Counted from the first letter of the stretch, positions 8,389 through 19,139 are shown. The stretch: 28,123 bases of DNA from an uncultured Ureaplasma sp. (GCA_910589685.1 CAJUTA010000004.1:1-28123); one strand, 5' to 3'. Notes: generated by a model from the sequence alone, not told the origin. Numbers and translations are program-made.

Positions 8389-10185
8389 ATGAATGAAATA
8401 TTAAAAGAAAAATTAAAAATAATACCAAAAAAATCTGGTTGCTATTTATGAAAAAATAAATTCAATAATGTCATTTATGTTGGTAAAGCAAAGAATTTAT
8501 TTAATCGAACTCACCAATATTTTGATTCAACAACAAATCGGAAAACAATGTTGCTTGTTAATGAAATTTATGATTTAGATTACATTATTGTAAACAATCC
8601 AAACGAAGCATTAATTTTAGAAAATAATTTAATTCGTAAATATTGACCAAAATATAACATTTTATTGAAAGAATCAACAAAATATCCCTATATTGTTTTA
8701 ACAAATTCTCAGGAGCCACAATTAGTTTATACACATAAATATAATAAGGTTAATGGAAAATATTATGGTCCATTAGCAGATAGTAAATTTAATGCGTATG
8801 AATTATATAAGTTTCTAAATGAAATATCACCATTTAATCGTAATGGTCCATTGAAGAATCAAATAAGTGTTTTTTTACAACTCTATATGCAAAATGAAAA
8901 TATTAGTTCAATTAACGAAATAAATAGGATAGATTTAGCAAATAAATGAAGAAAATGTGTTGATGATTTATTTTCTAGTCAAAATGATCAATTACAAAAA
9001 TTTATTATTGATTTGGAAAATAAAGCAGTTGAGAGATTGGATTTTGAACATGCAGAAAAGTACAAAAATTTATTAACTTGTCTTAATAATTTACATGAGA
9101 GTCAAATTGTTGAAATTATTCAAAAAAAACATTGTGACTATTTTTGTTATTATCAAGAAAATGATTATATTGTTTTTAATATTTTTACATATTTAAATGG
9201 ATCATTAATTTCAAAATATAATGGAATTCACAAAATTTATGATGAATATAATGAATTTGATGAATTGCTTGTTAATATCATAATTCAATATTATTCAAAT
9301 AATTTATTACCAGAAAAAGTAATAATTATGTTAAATAATGAAAAATTAGATGAATTAGGTAATTATTTTAAAATAAAATTCAGTGTCCCAAATTCTAAAG
9401 AAAAAGAAATCATGCAAATGGGAATTACTAATGCAAAATCCTATCTTTTAAATAATCGTCTTATTGAACAACGCAATTATGATTCAACAATAGGTGCATG
9501 TAATCAATTAGCAAAAATTTTAAATTTGCCCAATATCGAAGTTATTGAGGCATTTGATAATTCAAATATTAATTTGAAACATTCTATTAGTGGAATGGTT
9601 TCTTTTAAAGATGGATTACCGCAAAAAAAAGAATATCGTAAATACAATTTACATACAATTAAAAATAAGAGTGATTTTCAATATATGCAAGAAGTTGTCT
9701 ACCGCAGATACAAACACTTATTAGATAGTAAATTGAAATTGCCAGATCTAATTATTGTTGATGGTGGAAGAATTCAAATCCATGCAGCAATGAATAGTTT
9801 AAAAGAATTAAATATTGAAAATGATGTCTGTGTTGTAGGATTGAAAAAAAATGATAAACATCAAACTCGTTCATTAGTTCTTACAAATGGGAATGAAATA
9901 GAGTTAGATCGTAAAAGTGGCTTATTTAATTTACTTTGCAATATTCAAAATGAAGTGCATAATTATGCAATTAGTTTTTATCGAAATAAACATATAAAAT
10001 CAATGATTAATTCTTTTTTAGATGAAATAAAAGGTTTAGGCGAAAAATCAAAAAATAAAATTTTGCAAAATTATCCTAATATATCTTCAATTAAAAATTT
10101 AACAGAGAATGAATTATTGCAAATTTTATCTCCTAAAAAAGCAAAACTTGTTGTTGAAGCAATAAACAAAGAAAAAATTATTTAA
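8389..10185 (+). CDS. uvrC: UvrABC system protein C (excinuclease subunit)
   Basis: A 598-residue nucleotide-excision-repair endonuclease that makes both incisions around a UvrB-marked lesion. The N-terminal GIY-YIG nuclease domain is at residues 1-95 (SGCYLWKNKFNNVIYVGKAK, with ENNLIRKYWPKYN). A UVR motif for UvrB contact lies near residue 205-235 (KAVERLDFEHAEKYKNLL). The RNase H-like nuclease domain follows, with IEAFDNSNI, GMVSFKDGLP and LIIVDGGRIQIHAA, and a C-terminal helix-hairpin-helix pair (IKGLGEKSKNKIL). Length is normal. TGA codons in the N-terminal third are Trp. It starts immediately after the stop of the PH-like gene with no separate ribosome site. Confidence 0.95.
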
Positions 10186-10230
10186 ATATTTTCAAACTAA
10201 TATAATACTTGATTTAAAAAAAATAATTTA

Positions 10231-10251
10231 CTATTATTAAAATAATAATAG
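10231..10251 (+). promoter_or_regulatory. Hairpin in the lepA leader
   Basis: CTATTATTA (10231-10239) and TAATAATAG (10243-10251) form a perfect 9-bp inverted repeat with a 3-base loop, 13 bp before the lepA ATG. A TATAAT at 10201-10206 could place it in a 5' leader of about 50 bases. There is no T-run of terminator quality after it. It could also simply end uvrC transcripts. Confidence 0.35.
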
Positions 10252-10264
10252 AATAATTTTAAAT

Positions 10265-12073
10265 ATGCTTATTGATAAAAAATATATTCGTAATTTTAGT
10301 ATTATTGCTCATATTGATCATGGTAAATCTACTTTAAGTGATAGAATCATAGAAATTACTAACACTTTAACAATTCGCGAAATGAAAGATCAAATTCTTG
10401 ATTCAATGGATATTGAACGAGAACGTGGAATTACTATTAAATTAAATGCTGTGCAATTAAAATATCATTCTAAAGATGGAAATGATTATATTTTTCATTT
10501 AATTGACACACCAGGTCATGTTGACTTTACATATGAAGTAAGTCGTAGTTTAGCTGCTTGTGAAGGAGCTATTTTAGTTGTGGATGCAGCTCAAGGGATT
10601 GAAGCTCAAACATTGTCAAATGTTTATTTAGCTTTAGAAAATGGATTAGAAATAATTCCAGTTATTAATAAGATTGATTTACCATCTGCCAATGTAGAAG
10701 AAGTTAAAAAAAGCATTGAAAATGTTATTGGTTTAGACACTTCTAATGCTCCATTGGTTTCTGCGAAAACAGGATTAAATGTACAAGATGTTTTAGAGGC
10801 AATTGTTAAATATTGTCCACCACCTCAAAATAATGATGATAAAAAACCATTACAAGCATTGATATTTGACTCATATTATGATGCCTATAAAGGTGTTATT
10901 TGTTTAATTAGAATTAAAAATGGAATTTTGAAACCTAATGACACAATTAAAATGATGAGCACAGGTAAAGAATTTATTGTTACTGAAGTGGGAATAAAAA
11001 CTCCAAAAAATGTTAACAAAGATGAATTAGTATCAGGCGAGGTTGGATGATTTACAGCTAGTATTAAGACTGCAAAAGATGTTAATGTTGGTGATACAGT
11101 TACACATGTTGACAATCCTTGTTTAGAACCATTACCTGGATACACTAAAATTCAACCAATGGTATATTGCGGTTTGTATCCTGTTGATACAAATAAATTT
11201 GAAGAATTAAAAGAAGCAATGTCGAAAATTTCTTTAAGTGATTCATCACTTGTTTATGAACTAGAAACTTCTCAAGCTTTAGGATTTGGAATTCGTTGTG
11301 GTTTTTTAGGATTATTACATATGGATGTAATTAAAGAAAGAATTGCTCGTGAATTTAATATTGAATTAATAATGACAGCTCCATCAGTTGAATATTTAGT
11401 TCATAAAACAAATAAGGAAATTTTAAAAATTGACAATCCATCTAAATTACCAGAAAAAACAGAGATTGATTATATTGAAGAACCATTTGTCAAATTGGAA
11501 ATTGTTGTTCCAAATGACTATGTTGGCCCTATTATGGAAATTTGTCAAAAATATCGTGGAACTTACATTGATTTAATTTACTTGGATGATTATCGTAGAA
11601 AATTAATTTATGAATTACCATTAGCAGAAATCATGTATTCATTTTTTGACAAAATGAAATCTATTACTAAAGGATATGCAACTATGGATTATGAATTAAT
11701 TGGATATCAAAGTGAAAATTTAGTTAAAGTTGACTTAATGTTAAATGGACAAAAAGTTGATGCATTAAGCTTCATAACACATCGAGATTTTGCATATCAT
11801 AAATCTAAAATTATTGTTGAAAAATTAAAAGAATTAATTCCAAGACATCAATTTGAAATTCCAGTGCAAGCTGCAATTGGATCAAAAATAATTGCTCGTG
11901 AAACAATAAAATCATATCGAAAAAATGTTCTTGCTAAATGTTATGGTGGAGATATATCTCGAAAGAAAAAATTACTAGAACAACAAAAAGAAGGAAAGAA
12001 AAAATTAAAAGCAATAGGACAAGTCGAAGTTCCACAAGATGTGTTTGTTCAAGTTTTAAAGACTGAAAATTAG
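10265..12073 (+). CDS. lepA: Elongation factor 4 (LepA), translational GTPase
   Basis: A 602-residue GTPase of the EF-G family that acts on stalled or mispositioned ribosomes. G motifs: AHIDHGKST (P-loop, about residues 15-23), RGITIK (switch I), DTPGHVDF (switch II), NKIDLP, and SAKTG. A beta-barrel domain follows; one TGA-encoded Trp falls at 11048-11050 (EVGWFTASI). EF-G-like domains III and V and the LepA-specific C-terminal domain come next, with GFRCGFLG-like [15 protein letters not shown] and the conserved [18 protein letters not shown]. Length is typical. The start lacks a Shine-Dalgarno. Confidence 0.97.
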
Positions 12074-12092
12074 AAAATTTAATAATAAAAAA

Positions 12093-12118
12093 CTCTATCA
12101 GAAATAAATCTGATGGAG
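12093..12118. terminator. Candidate terminator hairpin after lepA
   Basis: CTCTATCAGA pairs with TCTGATGGAG around a 6-base loop, the most GC-containing stem in this gap and 19 bp after the lepA stop. On the plus strand an A-run follows, whereas on the minus strand the stem is followed by TTTTTTATTATT. It is therefore a better intrinsic terminator for minus-strand transcription. Confidence 0.45.
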
Positions 12119-12194
12119 AAAAAAAATGATAATTTTTTAGTTCTATATTACAAGTTAGGTAAAATTATCATTTAATATACTTAGGATAATAAGT

Positions 12195-12249
12195 AAGATT
12201 AGAAAAATAATAACAAATAATTTGTTGTTTAGTGTTCTAATCTTTTTAT
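12195..12249 (+). terminator. Candidate terminator for lepA transcripts
   Basis: AAGATTAGAA (12195-12204) pairs with TTCTAATCTT (12235-12244), directly followed by more T. An inner AACAAA/TTTGTT hairpin (12212-12226) stabilises it. It is the only stem in the gap with a T-run on the plus side. Confidence 0.4.
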
Positions 12250-12376
12250 TATCTATGTTTTCATAGAAAACTTTAACCTAGAGTCTTATAAAATAGAACT
12301 AATCTTTGTTAGCTAGTAAAATTTTTATATCACTTAGTATTTTTTTTGAAATTTTCAATTATCTATAGTTAATTAA

Positions 12377-12420
12377 TTAACAAATAAAAGTAGATAATAT
12401 TACCTACTTCTATTTGTTAA
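12377..12420. terminator. Candidate terminator after rnjA
   Basis: TTAACAAATA (12377-12386) pairs with TATTTGTTAA (12411-12420), and AAGTAG (12388-12393) pairs with CTACTT (12404-12409) after one mismatch. It lies 18 bp past the rnjA stop. The T content after the stem is modest on either strand. Confidence 0.45.
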
Positions 12421-12437
12421 TAATGATTATTTTTATA

Positions 12438-14240
12438 TTAATCATCTATTTGTTCTTCTTTTTCTGGTTCATTCATTATTTTTGATATATCATTTTTAGT
12501 ATCGATTGAAATAAATTTATTGTTGCTAACCAAATCTTTAACTTCATCTATATTAACAAAATCAAAACAAATAATTGGATTTTTCTTTTTTATTCTTCAA
12601 ATAGATGCTTTAACTATTTCAAATAGTTTTTTTCTAATTTCATTAATTGAACTATCTGTAAATTGAAAATTATCCATTTTAATAGATGAATTAAACTCTT
12701 TTTTAATTGACCCTAACAATCGATTCAATAATTGAATATTGTCGCTTGCATAAAAGCAACCCCTTGTAGAAATAGTAGTGTCGTATACTTTACTATTTTT
12801 AATACTATATTGCAATACAACATTTACAATTCCATCATTTGATAATTGGTTTCTTTCACTTAACAATTGCTTTGTATGTGCACTAACTTCAACACCATTT
12901 ACTAAAACAGATTCATAAGCTTTTCTAACTCCAACTAAATGAGTTAATTTTTTATCTTTTAGTTGTAATACATCACCATTTCTAACAATGATAATATCTT
13001 TTTCATCATATCCTAAATCAGTAGCATTCTTTTTTAGGGTTTTCAACATTTTATATTCACCGTGAATAGGAACTAAATATCGTGAATTTATTCCTCGAAT
13101 TAACAATTGTTGTTCACTTCTTGTTGCATGTCCAGAAGAGTGAATTTTTTTATCTGGATGATTTTCTCTAACTATTACACCATGACGATATAAGTTATTT
13201 ATTAGTGTTTCAACTTGAGCAAAATTTCCAGGAATAGGATTTGAAGATAGTATTACAGTATCATTAGGTTTCAAAGAAATTTTACTATGTTTACCTTGAG
13301 CCATCATATTCAATGCAGCTGTTGGTTCACCCTGACTACCTGTTAAAATAACTAAAATTTCATTATCAGGATAATTTTTAATATCTTTTGATTGAATAAA
13401 ATCACTATCTTTAGCTTTTAAATATCCAAGTTTTCGACTAATTTTTACATTAGCTTCCATACTTTTTCCCATAATTGCAACTTTTTTATTTAAATTTATT
13501 GCAATTACAATTATTTCTTCAATTCTTGATAAATTACTTGAAAAAGTAGAAACAAACACTCTTCCAGGAGCTGCTTTAATATAATCTTCAATATTTTTAA
13601 TAATATATTTTTCTGATTCACTAAAACCTGGAACTTCTGATGATGTTGATTCACATAAAAGAACATCAATCCCACGCATTCCTATTTGCATCATTTTAGC
13701 TAAATTTGTTTGATCACCATCAGTTGCAAAGTCAAATCTAAAATCCCCACTTTCAACTATTTTTCCATTAGGTGTTTCAAATACAACTGCAAATGCATCT
13801 GGAATACTATGACAAACTCGTAAAAAATCAATTTTAATCGACCCTAATTGAAACATTGAATCATCTGAATATGATAACATTTCAACTGGTTCTATATCCT
13901 TATGTTCTGATAGACGTTTTTTTATTAATTCAACAGGTAATGCAGGGGCAATTATTTTTTTAATATGTAATTGGCGTAATAAATGCGGAATCGCACCAAT
14001 ATGATCTTCATGACCATGTGTAATTACCAATGCTTTAATTTTATCTTTTTTCTCTAATAATGATTCATAATTTGCAATCATTCCATTGAATCCAGAATAT
14101 GTTTCATTAGTGAATTTAATTCCTGCATCTACAATTACTAAAGAATCATTATCTTCAATAACATAACTATTTTTTCCAATTTCATCTAAACCACCTAATG
14201 CATAAATATAAGTGGAATTTAAATCCATTTTATTATCCAT
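12438..14240 (-). CDS. rnjA: Ribonuclease J
   Basis: A 600-residue metallo-beta-lactamase/beta-CASP ribonuclease, a main 5'-exo/endonuclease of mRNA decay and rRNA maturation in bacteria lacking RNase E. The zinc motif HGHEDH is at residues 75-80. Downstream metal ligands are visible in VCHSIPDAF and VESGDFRFD. The beta-CASP part includes FVSTFSSNLSRI, LTGSQGEP, SSNPIPGN and HSSGHATRSEQ, followed by VPIHGEYKM. The apparent stop at 12597 is TGA (Trp). The true end adds about 53 residues, finishing in an acidic tail (EPEKEEQIDD). That makes it somewhat longer than the roughly 555-residue Bacillus RNase J1. A TAGGA site lies upstream of ATG. Divergent from pcrA. Confidence 0.95.
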
Positions 14241-14260
14241 TTTAATATCCTATATACTAT

Positions 14261-14306
14261 AAATAAAACTGTTTAAACAAGTCATCTTGTTAATTAAGTT
14301 TATTTT
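14261..14306 (-). promoter_or_regulatory. Imperfect palindrome upstream of rnjA
   Basis: AACAAG (14276-14281) pairs with CTTGTT (14286-14291) around TCAT. Outside it, AAATAAAACT (14261-14270) nearly mirrors AGTTTATTTT (14297-14306), with internal mismatches or a bulge. It sits 21 bp upstream of the rnjA ATG, in its leader or promoter. RNase J genes could be self-regulated through leader structure, but nothing here proves it. Confidence 0.35.
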
Positions 14307-14411
14307 AACATATTAATATTTATCAACTATGTAAATTAATAGGTAATATCAAACTAATTAAAGTAAAATAAACTTTATTTGCATAATAAAATCTTTTCAA
14401 ATTAATGAAAT

Positions 14412-16586
14412 ATGAATAAATTGAATGAACAACAACTTAAGGTTGTTACATACCCAATTGCTCCTATAATTGTTATGGCTGGAGCAGGGACGGGGAAAAC
14501 AACAATTTTAGTTAGTCGTATAGCTTATTTAGTTAATGAAATTGGTTTAAATTCCAATAGAATTTTAGCCATTACATTTACAAATAAAGCTGCAAACGAA
14601 ATGAATGAAAGAATTAGTTTAGAAATTGGTACTTCACTAAATTGAATTGGTACATTTCATAAAATTTGTATTCGCATTCTTGTTGAAGATATTAATTATT
14701 TAGGAAGAAATAATAATTTTAAAATAATTGATGATGAAGAATCTTTATTAATTTTAAAAACAATTTATGAAGACCAAAAGTTAGATAAGAATGTTTTGAG
14801 TTATAAAAATGCTTTATATATTATTGATAAAATTAAGTCCAATTTATATACAATTGAGCAATTATCAAAATTTGAAATTAGAAAAAAATTAAAAATTGAA
14901 GATGATAAAGTTTTTAGAACTTTTATGACTTTATTTGAATGCTACAATAAAAAATTTATTGATTACAATTATCTAGATTTCAATGATATTATTAACTTTA
15001 CTAATGAATTATTATCAAATTTTCCTAATGTTAAACAAAAATGATCGAATCGCTTTGATTGTATTTTAATTGATGAATTTCAAGATACAAACTATAGCCA
15101 ATTCAAACTAATAGAAAATTTAGCAAATGAACATTTTGACGTTTTTGCCGTCGGTGATGAAGATCAAATTATTTATACTTTTAGAGGAGCAGATCCTAAT
15201 ATAATTGCTAAGTTCATGTCACATAATCCTGAAATTGAAATATTGAAATTAGAACAAAATTATCGTTCAACAAATCAAATTTTAAATGCTGCTAATGCAT
15301 TAATTATTAATAATAAAAATAGAGTTGATAAGCGTTTATTTAGTACTAAAGATGATCATATTAAACCAATATTATGTGAATTTAATAGTCTTGATGAGGA
15401 AAGTGCATTTGTTGCAAGAAAAATTAATGAGTTAAAAGATAGTGGAGTTAATCTAAAAAATATTGCAATATTGTATCGTAGTAATTATTTATCTCGTTCA
15501 TACGAACAATCATTAATTTACTATGGTATTAAATATAACTTATACGGTGGGTTTAAATTTTATCAAAGATCTGAAATTAAAGATATTTTAGCTTATTTAC
15601 AAGTAATAAATAATGGTGATGAAATGAGTTTACGTCGGATTATTAATTTACCACGTCGTAAAATTAGTGATCAAGTTGTAAATTACATTTTGAAATATTC
15701 TTATGATCAAAATATTTCATTTTTAAAAGCAATATATGATCATAATAATATTGATGTTTTAACGGAATCTCAGCATCTTGCAATTCAACAATTTATTGAT
15801 TTACTAGATGATTTAAAATCACAAAATCAAAATGATATAGGAAGTTTTTTTGATTATTTATTGAAAAAAATCGACTATATAAATTATGTTGAAAAACAAG
15901 ATCAAAAGAAGGCTGAATCTATCAAGAAAAACTTATTGGAATTAAAAGAATCAATTATAAATTTTAAAAATAAGAGCACCGAAGAATGGTCTTTATCAAG
16001 TTATTTACATGAAATTGCTTTATATACAGTGCTTGATGATAAGAAAAAAATTGAAGATGCTGTCACATTATCAACAATTCATTCTTCAAAGGGTTTAGAA
16101 TATGAATATGTATTTTTAGTAAGCTTTAATGATGGAATTTTCCCATCACTTCATAGCATTGTTGATGGACTAGATGAAGAACGAAGATTAGCCTATGTTG
16201 CAATCACACGTGCAAAAAAAGAATTATATTTATGTACAAACGAAGGCTTTGATTTTGAAACTAAAAAAAGTTTTGTAGTCTCACGATTTGTTAATGAAAT
16301 TGGTCCTGAATTAATAGATAAATATAAAAAATCATTTAGAAAAATGAGTGATTTAGAATTGAAATGATTTGATTCAAAAAATAATAAGAAAATCAATAAA
16401 GAAGAATACTATAATTCTGATCAACAAAATACATATAGTGTTGGTGAATGTATTGTTCATACTGTTTTTGGAACAGGTTATGTTATAGGAATATCTAATG
16501 ATATTTTAGAAATTTCATTTCCACCTCCTCATAAAATTAAAAAAATTGTTTATAACCATAAATCTATAAAGAGAAAAGTAGAATAA
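14412..16586 (+). CDS. pcrA: UvrD/PcrA-type superfamily 1 DNA helicase
   Basis: A 724-residue 3'-5' helicase working in replication restart and repair. SF1A motifs in order: GAGTGKTT (24-31), LAITFTNKAA, IDEFQDTN (motif II), GDEDQIIYTFRGA (III), EQNYRS (IV), TIHSSKGLEY (V) and AYVAITRAKKELYL (VI). The C-terminal VGECIVHTVFGTGYVIG segment resembles the PcrA RNA-polymerase-binding tail. TGA codons at 14643-14645, 15042-15044 and 16365-16367 are Trp and split the gene only under the standard code. No Shine-Dalgarno is obvious. Its stop shares an A with the next ATG (TAATG), so the following gene is coupled. Confidence 0.95.
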
Positions 16587-17131
16587 TGAATTTAAATAAT
16601 TTTAAAATAATTCAAAAATATTTTCAAAATTGACATAATCAAACGACTAGCCAATATTATTTAAATAATCATAAAATTTATAAAAAAACAATAAAACAAT
16701 TATTGTCCTATAACATTAATAGTGTTTGTTTTGTTAATGATTTATTGGATAGTTTCGAAACATTACCAATTGCTGATGATTTGATAAAAAATGGTATTGT
16801 TACAACTTATTTAGAAGAAAAAGATAATCTTTATATTTGTAATAAAATTGAATCAATTTATGATTTAGACAATAGAACAAAAGAAAAAATTATTTTTAAT
16901 AAAAAGTATCTTTATGATTTAAATAAAGTTGATTTAATAATTATTCCTGTTTTGGTTAATTATGAAAAATATGGTTTTATATGAAATCAAAAAGTTAAGA
17001 AAATTGTTGATAATTTTAATGGATTTAAATTAGCAATTTCATTAAAAGAAAATTCATTAAATTCTGATTTATTTGAAAATGATGCAATGAATGAATTATT
17101 TGTCAAATTTGATAGTATGGTGTTAGTTTAA
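16586..17131 (+). CDS. Divergent 5-formyltetrahydrofolate cyclo-ligase-like protein
   Basis: A 181-residue protein whose overall pattern follows the MTHFS fold. A basic N-terminal helix region is followed by SVCFVNDLLDSFETLPIADD (like the E-x-x-T region) and a two-strand section. Then comes VDLIIIPVLVNYEKYGF, which matches the family's strand before the active site. The hallmark glycine-rich RLGxGxGYYD loop is replaced by GFIWNQKVKK, so folate/ATP binding is doubtful. It may be a relic or have a new job. The ATG overlaps the pcrA stop by one base, and one base separates its stop from the next gene. Assignment is by pattern only; an unrelated fold is possible. Confidence 0.55.
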
Positions 17132-17132
17132 T

Positions 17133-17933
17133 ATGAAAATATTATTTATTGGTGACATATTTGGAAAAACGGGAATAAGTGCAATTAGCAAAGTTTTACA
17201 AAAAATTAAAGATGAAAATAAAATAGATTTTGTTATTGCTAATGGAGAAAATACAACAAATTGTCGTAGTTTATCATCAACTGATTATTTATTACTTAAT
17301 AAATATGGTATAGATTTTTTTACAATGGGGAATCATACTTGAAATAATGATGATATATATAATTTATTAGTCACAAAAATGAATATTATTAGACCGTATA
17401 ATATTAATTTTCAACATAAATTTAGTCAATATGGTAGTGGTAGTAAAATTGTTAAAATAAATAACTTCAAAGTTAGAATTACAAATTTAATAGGTAATTC
17501 AATAAGATTTAACAATATCCAAACAAATCCATTTGTTTCACTACAAGAAATTATTAATTTTGATCAATCTGAAAGTGATTTTCATATTGTTGATTTTCAT
17601 AGTGAAAGCACTGGTGAGAAAAATGCTTTATTTTTTGAATTTAAAGGAAAAGTATCAGCAATTATTGGGACACACACACATATTCAAACAGCTGACAATA
17701 GAGTAAATTCTGGAACTGCTTTTATCACTGATGTTGGTTCAACTGGTCCATCAGATGGAATATTAGGTGCTAAACCACAAAATATAATTAAGTATTTTAA
17801 AAATGAAATTAGTCATATTGTTGTTGAAGAAGAAACATCTTTAAATTTCCAATTTTGTGCAGTTATTATTGATTTAAATGAACAAACAAAACAAGCAAAT
17901 TCAATTGAAAGAATCTTAATTTATGGAAAATAA
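17133..17933 (+). CDS. ymdB: YmdB-type metallophosphodiesterase (TIGR00282 family)
   Basis: A 266-residue protein of the family whose Bacillus member YmdB hydrolyses cyclic nucleotides and affects RNA decay and development. Metal-site motifs: GDIFGKTG with D8, ANGENTTN, MGNHTW with H68, VDFHSESTGEK, and GTHTHIQTAD near residue 175-185. A SDGILGAKPQNII segment follows, as in the family. Length is typical. TGA at 17340-17342 is the Trp of NHTW, itself conserved, which supports code 4. It follows the cyclo-ligase-like gene with one base between, at the end of the pcrA run. Confidence 0.88.
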
Positions 17934-17950
17934 AATAATAATTAATTTTG

Positions 17951-17956
17951 TATAAT
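17951..17956 (+). promoter_or_regulatory. Probable -10 box of the yneF-engB pair
   Basis: TATAAT lies 41 bp before the yneF ATG, giving a leader of about 29 bases that carries a strong AAGGAG ribosome site at 17979-17984. This is one of the clearer promoter-plus-ribosome-site arrangements in the window. Confidence 0.45.
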
Positions 17957-17991
17957 TAACATATTGATTATTTACACTAAGGAGTAATTAT

Positions 17992-18219
17992 ATGAGTAGT
18001 GGTGCAATTGCAGGATTAGTAGTTGGAGTTAGTATTCTTTGTTTAATAATTGGATTTGTTGGTGGTTGATTTTTAGCTCGTAAAATCATCAAAAATCAAT
18101 TAAAGAAAAATCCGCCAATTAGTAAAGATACAATTAGAATGATTTATACACAAGTTGGACGTAAACCAACTGAACAACAAATTAATGAAATTTATAATAA
18201 AGCAGTAAAAATTAAATAG
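17992..18219 (+). CDS. yneF: YneF/UPF0154 family membrane protein
   Basis: A 75-residue protein with one N-terminal membrane helix (residues about 5-29, AIAGLVVGVSILCLIIGFVG). The family's diagnostic cytoplasmic tail follows: KNPPISKDTIRMIYTQVGRK, then PTEQQINEIYNKA. Homologues are widespread in Firmicutes and mollicutes and of unknown function. The start is fixed by AAGGAG seven bases upstream. Trp26 is TGA. Its TAG stop directly abuts the engB ATG. Confidence 0.92.
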
Positions 18220-18795
18220 ATGGCAAAATTTATTAAGTCTGCTAATTTTGTTTCTGAATATTATGAAGATAAACGAAAACAAATATGTTTTGTAGGTAGG
18301 TCAAATGCAGGAAAATCTAGTTTGATTAATGCATTAGCAAATCAACCAATATCAAAAGTTTCTAGTGTTCCAGGAAAAACTCAATTAGTTAATTTTTTTG
18401 ATTTTGATAATGTTGTTTTAGTAGATTTACCAGGATATGGTTATTCGAAAACAAGCAAATCAGATAGTGAAAAAATTCAAGCTTTAATTTTTGAATATCT
18501 TAACTATTCAAAAAAATTATTTGCTATTTTTCAATTATGTACTGTTGATGTTATTACTGAACAAGATTTAGAAATATCTAATGAATTAAAAAAAATATCA
18601 AAAAAATTTAATTTTTCTTATTTTTTAATTTTAACTAAGATAGATAAAGTTAAATTTGGGAAATTAAAAGAGCAACTTAAAAAAGTTCAAGAAGTTTTTA
18701 AATTAAATCAGGATAATATAATTTGTGTAAGCAGTAAGCAAAAAACAAATATCAATATTATCAAATCAATTATCAATAAGATAGCTCAAAAATAA
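18220..18795 (+). CDS. engB: Ribosome-assembly GTPase EngB (YsxC/YihA)
   Basis: A 191-residue GTPase required for 50S subunit assembly in relatives. G motifs: GRSNAGKSSL (P-loop, about 26-35), PGKTQLVNFF (G2), DLPGYGYSK (G3), TKIDKVK (G4) and SSKQ (G5). Length and N-terminal AKFIKSA pattern are typical. The ATG follows the yneF stop with no gap, so it is translated from the same mRNA and lacks its own ribosome site. Terminator at 18816-18862. Confidence 0.95.
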   Translation: MAKFIKSANFVSEYYEDKRKQICFVGRSNAGKSSLINALANQPISKVSSVPGKTQLVNFFDFDNVVLVDLPGYGYSKTSKSDSEKIQALIFEYLNYSKKLFAIFQLCTVDVITEQDLEISNELKKISKKFNFSYFLILTKIDKVKFGKLKEQLKKVQEVFKLNQDNIICVSSKQKTNINIIKSIINKIAQK

Positions 18796-19139
18796 TTTTA
18801 ATTAATAATGTATATAAATAAGAATTTGCAATAGAGTTTCTAATGTTAATTCTTATTTTTTAATTTATTTATTATAAAAATAAATTATTTTTTAATGTTT
18901 TTATATTTTATTTTTGATATATAATGAAGTCAATAAACCAATATATGATTTGTAATAAATAATATTATAAAGATATTAATAAAAATTCATAATATAGTAC
19001 TTTTTAAAAGTATGATTACCTTATTTTAACTTTTCGGTATTTAGTTTTTTCTAAATAAGTTTATTTTTCATAATCCAAAAATTTTATTCTTATTTTTGAA
19101 TATTATTTATTTTTTTATACAAATGAAGAAAGAAAAAAT
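18796..19139. other. Non-coding stretch before the catalase gene
   Basis: No gene-like frame is seen in 344 bp of extremely AT-rich sequence. It contains the engB terminator and a short hairpin around 19003-19014 (ACTTTT/AAAAGT). A TATTTAG/CTAAATA hairpin with a six-T loop (19038-19057) follows, then a T-rich run. The last hairpin could end or attenuate transcripts. The catalase promoter must lie here, but I cannot place it with confidence. Confidence 0.5.
18816..18862 (+). terminator. Intrinsic terminator after engB
   Basis: AAATAAGAATT (18816-18826) pairs perfectly with AATTCTTATTT (18848-18858) and is followed by T. The 21-base loop is long. It lies 20 bp after the engB stop. Confidence 0.65.

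Larger units (their letters stand above)
12074..12437. other. Non-coding stretch with several hairpins between convergent lepA and rnjA
   Basis: There is no gene-like frame in these 364 bp. Inverted repeats are packed along it: 12093-12102/12109-12118 (10 pairs, one G-U) and 12124-12136/12161-12173 (13 pairs, perfect). Next come 12195-12204/12235-12244 (10 pairs, with an inner hairpin 12212-12217/12221-12226) and 12377-12386/12411-12420 (10 pairs, extended inward by 6 more). A distant pair TTAGTTCTAT (12137-12146) and ATAGAACTAA (12293-12302) also matches. Some of these must be terminators for the two convergent genes. The number of stems exceeds that need, so a small RNA is possible. I see no RNase P, tmRNA or SRP RNA hallmarks. 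Confidence 0.5.

Noticed and set aside
10885..11145. Minus-strand 86-codon frame
   Set aside because: Entirely antisense to lepA, whose conserved domains cover the region.
12074..12437. RNase P RNA, tmRNA or SRP RNA in the lepA-rnjA gap
   Set aside because: None of the conserved core sequences of these RNAs is visible on either strand; only AT-rich stems are seen.
16193..16396. Minus-strand 67-codon frame
   Set aside because: Antisense to the C-terminal helicase motifs of pcrA.
18100..18282. Minus-strand 60-codon frame
   Set aside because: Antisense to the yneF/engB junction, both of which are recognised families.
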